From positions 1 through 6,337 of the forward strand of contig JAGVOC010000356.1 in NCBI GenBank assembly GCA_020052975.1: 6,337 bases of DNA, in the 5' to 3' direction. Made by a program: the position numbers and the translations under genes. Below the pieces are notes generated by a model, which was not told where the DNA came from, ran no database searches, and worked only from the letters and a program-made list of their open reading frames with translations. This DNA comes from Desulfobacterales bacterium (lineage in GTDB: Bacteria > Desulfobacterota > Desulfobacteria > Desulfobacterales > RPRI01). Positions within the stretch are counted from its first letter, which is position 1. Every line of letters starts with the position of its first letter. Positions 5,427 through 6,337 of the stretch are shown here, in pieces.

Positions 5427-5501
5427 TGTTTCCGATTTTTAAACACTTGAACCCCTGAATCCTGGATCCCTTGAACCCTTCCTTATCTTGTGCCTCACGC
5501 C
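5427..5501 (-). repeat. Gene-trailer repeat, copy B (continuous)
   Basis: The plus strand contains TTGAACCCC-like units at a spacing of about 10-12 bases and ends in a GCCTCACGCC block. Both arms match copy A at 2742-2930. The yjbQ stop TCA (5495-5497, plus strand) falls at the same place in this block as the MFS stop at 2924-2926. It fills the gap between yjbQ and ahbA. Confidence 0.65.
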
Positions 5502-5887
5502 GGCATCATTTTAACATGCACTTTCCTCGTCCTCGGTCCGTCAAATTCACAGAAAAAAATCCCCTGCCATGTACCAAGTACAAGCCTATTATTTTCAAAT
5601 GCGACAAGCTCTGACGCCCCGACAAGGGTCGCCTTGACATGAGCCGGTGAGTTTCCTTCCATGTGCCTGTATCCGGCTTCCCATGGAACAATTTTATTTA
5701 ATATCATCAGGATATCAGCTTTTACATCCGGATCCGCACTTTCGTTTATTGTAACTGCCGCTGTTGTATGAGGAACATAAATCATACACACGCCATTCAT
5801 GATGCCCGAAGATGAAACTGTGTCCTGAATCTTTGATGTTATATCAATTAATTCTGTCTTATGGATAGTTTTTATCGTTAGAATCAT
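5495..5887 (-). CDS. yjbQ: YjbQ family protein (UPF0047), reported secondary thiamine-phosphate synthase
   Basis: A 130-residue cytosolic protein of the YjbQ/UPF0047 family. Members have been reported to have weak thiamine-phosphate synthase activity, but the physiological role is unsettled. The full set of family blocks is present: VPHTTAAVTINESADPDV (residues 39-56), GYRHMEGNSPAHVKATLVG (72-90), the LGTWQGIFFCEFDGPR segment (104-119) and a C-terminal RKVHVK strand. The length matches the family. I chose the ATG at 5887, with GGAGG at 5892-5896 upstream; an in-frame TTG at 5890 lies too close to that site. The ribosome binding site begins only three bases after the T-run of the dsrC terminator, so expression depends on readthrough or on an unseen promoter. 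The stop codon and final base context belong to the trailer repeat. Confidence 0.92.
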   Translation of the reverse strand: MILTIKTIHKTELIDITSKIQDTVSSSGIMNGVCMIYVPHTTAAVTINESADPDVKADILMILNKIVPWEAGYRHMEGNSPAHVKATLVGASELVAFENNRLVLGTWQGIFFCEFDGPRTRKVHVKMMPA

Positions 5888-5898
5888 CAAGCCTCCAT

Positions 5899-5936
5899 AA
5901 AAACAAAAGGCCCTGCTTTTTCTGCAGAGCCTTTTG
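5899..5936 (-). terminator. Intrinsic terminator after dsrC
   Basis: On the minus strand CAAAAGGCTCTGC (5936-5924) pairs with GCAGGGCCTTTTG (5916-5904) over 13 bp with a single G-T pair and a 7-base A-rich loop, followed directly by five Ts (5903-5899). It begins 31 bases after the dsrC stop. The plus strand has no T-run after the stem, so it acts only on dsrC transcription. Confidence 0.88.
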
Positions 5937-5967
5937 AATAAATGGATAATCCGTCACTTTTTATCTG

Positions 5968-6285
5968 TTAGACGCATCCTGTTGGTTTAGGAAGACCGGC
6001 CATTTTACATGCTCCCTTACCAGGTCCTGATGGGAAAAGCTCATAAATGTGTTTCAGTTTAAAACCGGTAACTTTAGAAAGAACACGAACCATGGGTGCA
6101 ATCCCGTTTTTCTCATAATATTCACGGAGTACCTTAATAACCTCCTGATGTTCTGCGGTCAATTCATCGATGCCCTCTTCCTTTTTCACAAACTGAACCC
6201 ACTCCTGGCTCCAGTTGGTATAGGAATCAATAAAACCATCCTCATCCACAACAAACGTTTTTCCACCAAATTGTACTTCCGGCAT
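5968..6285 (-). CDS. dsrC: DsrC, sulfur-carrier protein of dissimilatory sulfite reductase
   Basis: A 105-residue cytosolic protein. DsrC accepts sulfite-derived sulfur from DsrAB as a trisulfide between two cysteines of its mobile C-terminal arm; the DsrMKJOP membrane complex then reduces it. The sequence shows the DsrC/TusE fold from VQFGGKTFVVDEDGFI through the helical middle, and ends in YELFPSGPGKGACKMAGLPK followed by PTGCV. Both redox cysteines are present (C93 and the penultimate C104), separated by the ten residues expected of true DsrC rather than RspA- or TusE-like relatives lacking C93. Length is typical. An AAAGGAGG (6293-6300) lies 7 bases upstream of the ATG, an optimal site that fits a highly expressed protein, and a strong terminator follows. 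No dsrAB is in view; dsrC is commonly encoded apart from dsrAB. Confidence 0.97.
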   Translation of the reverse strand: MPEVQFGGKTFVVDEDGFIDSYTNWSQEWVQFVKKEEGIDELTAEHQEVIKVLREYYEKNGIAPMVRVLSKVTGFKLKHIYELFPSGPGKGACKMAGLPKPTGCV

Positions 6286-6337
6286 TGAATTTCCTCCTTT
6301 TCGTTTAATTATTTTCTCGGCTTACAGCCTGTTTTGC
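6286..6337 (-). promoter_or_regulatory. dsrC leader with strong ribosome binding site
   Basis: The AAAGGAGG at 6293-6300 lies 7 bases from the dsrC ATG. The remaining 37 bases to the window edge are AT-rich and include a small inverted repeat GGCT-GTA-AGCC on the minus strand. The promoter, or the end of a preceding gene, must lie at or beyond the edge; neither can be assigned. Confidence 0.55.

Noticed and set aside
5400..5434. Mini-gene MKLIK-stop upstream of ahbA, and MKSGR-stop after the similar GGAAAC near 2742
   Set aside because: Two five-codon frames following a shared repeat are too little to claim leader peptides; the sequences encoded differ.

Overview
The window looks like the chromosome of a sulfate-reducing member of the Desulfobacterota (Desulfobacterales-like). 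The strongest marker is a complete dsrC with both C-terminal redox cysteines. A siroheme decarboxylase subunit of the AhbA type supports this, since that heme route is typical of sulfate reducers. An IspD with the RKQYL variant and several intergenic repeats of a style I associate with this phylum also fit. The lineage is inferred; there is no rRNA gene here.

Layout. (i) 1-369, minus: N-terminal part of ispD, running off the left edge. (ii) 370-518: a repeat element of about 147 bp with inverted ends and strong hairpins. (iii) 519-1019, minus: a GNAT acetyltransferase, divergent from (iv) 1179-1805, plus: a small stand-alone HD-GYP protein; one isolated repeat end lies between them. (v) 1806-2011: a second element with the same ends, between convergent genes. 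(vi) 2012-2626, minus: a YkgJ-type cysteine-cluster protein. (vii) 2627-2923: a repeat-rich spacer. (viii) 2924-6285, minus: a co-directional series whose transcription order is dsrC, yjbQ, ahbA, nitrilase-like amidohydrolase, MFS transporter. A strong intrinsic terminator follows dsrC.

How the genes work together. DsrC is the sulfur carrier of dissimilatory sulfite reduction, and AhbA acts on siroheme, the cofactor of that reductase, to start heme synthesis, so both touch sulfite-reductase biochemistry. The amidohydrolase and the MFS protein share one base (TGATG) and are probably translationally coupled, perhaps hydrolysing and moving a related small molecule. YjbQ is a small conserved enzyme of unsettled role. 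Its ribosome binding site lies directly after the dsrC terminator, so the downstream genes probably depend on readthrough or on a promoter I could not identify.

The least ordinary feature is the repeat content. Three families were found by eye: elements with TCGTAAAAAGT ends; a TCCGCC/GGCGGA palindrome in three places; and a gene-trailer repeat following both yjbQ and the MFS gene. They touch coding boundaries repeatedly. Four of the five stop codons next to repeats lie inside repeat sequence, and the ispD ribosome binding site is formed at a repeat end. I saw no CRISPR array, tRNA, rRNA, transposase or defence system, and I do not claim a new multi-gene system.
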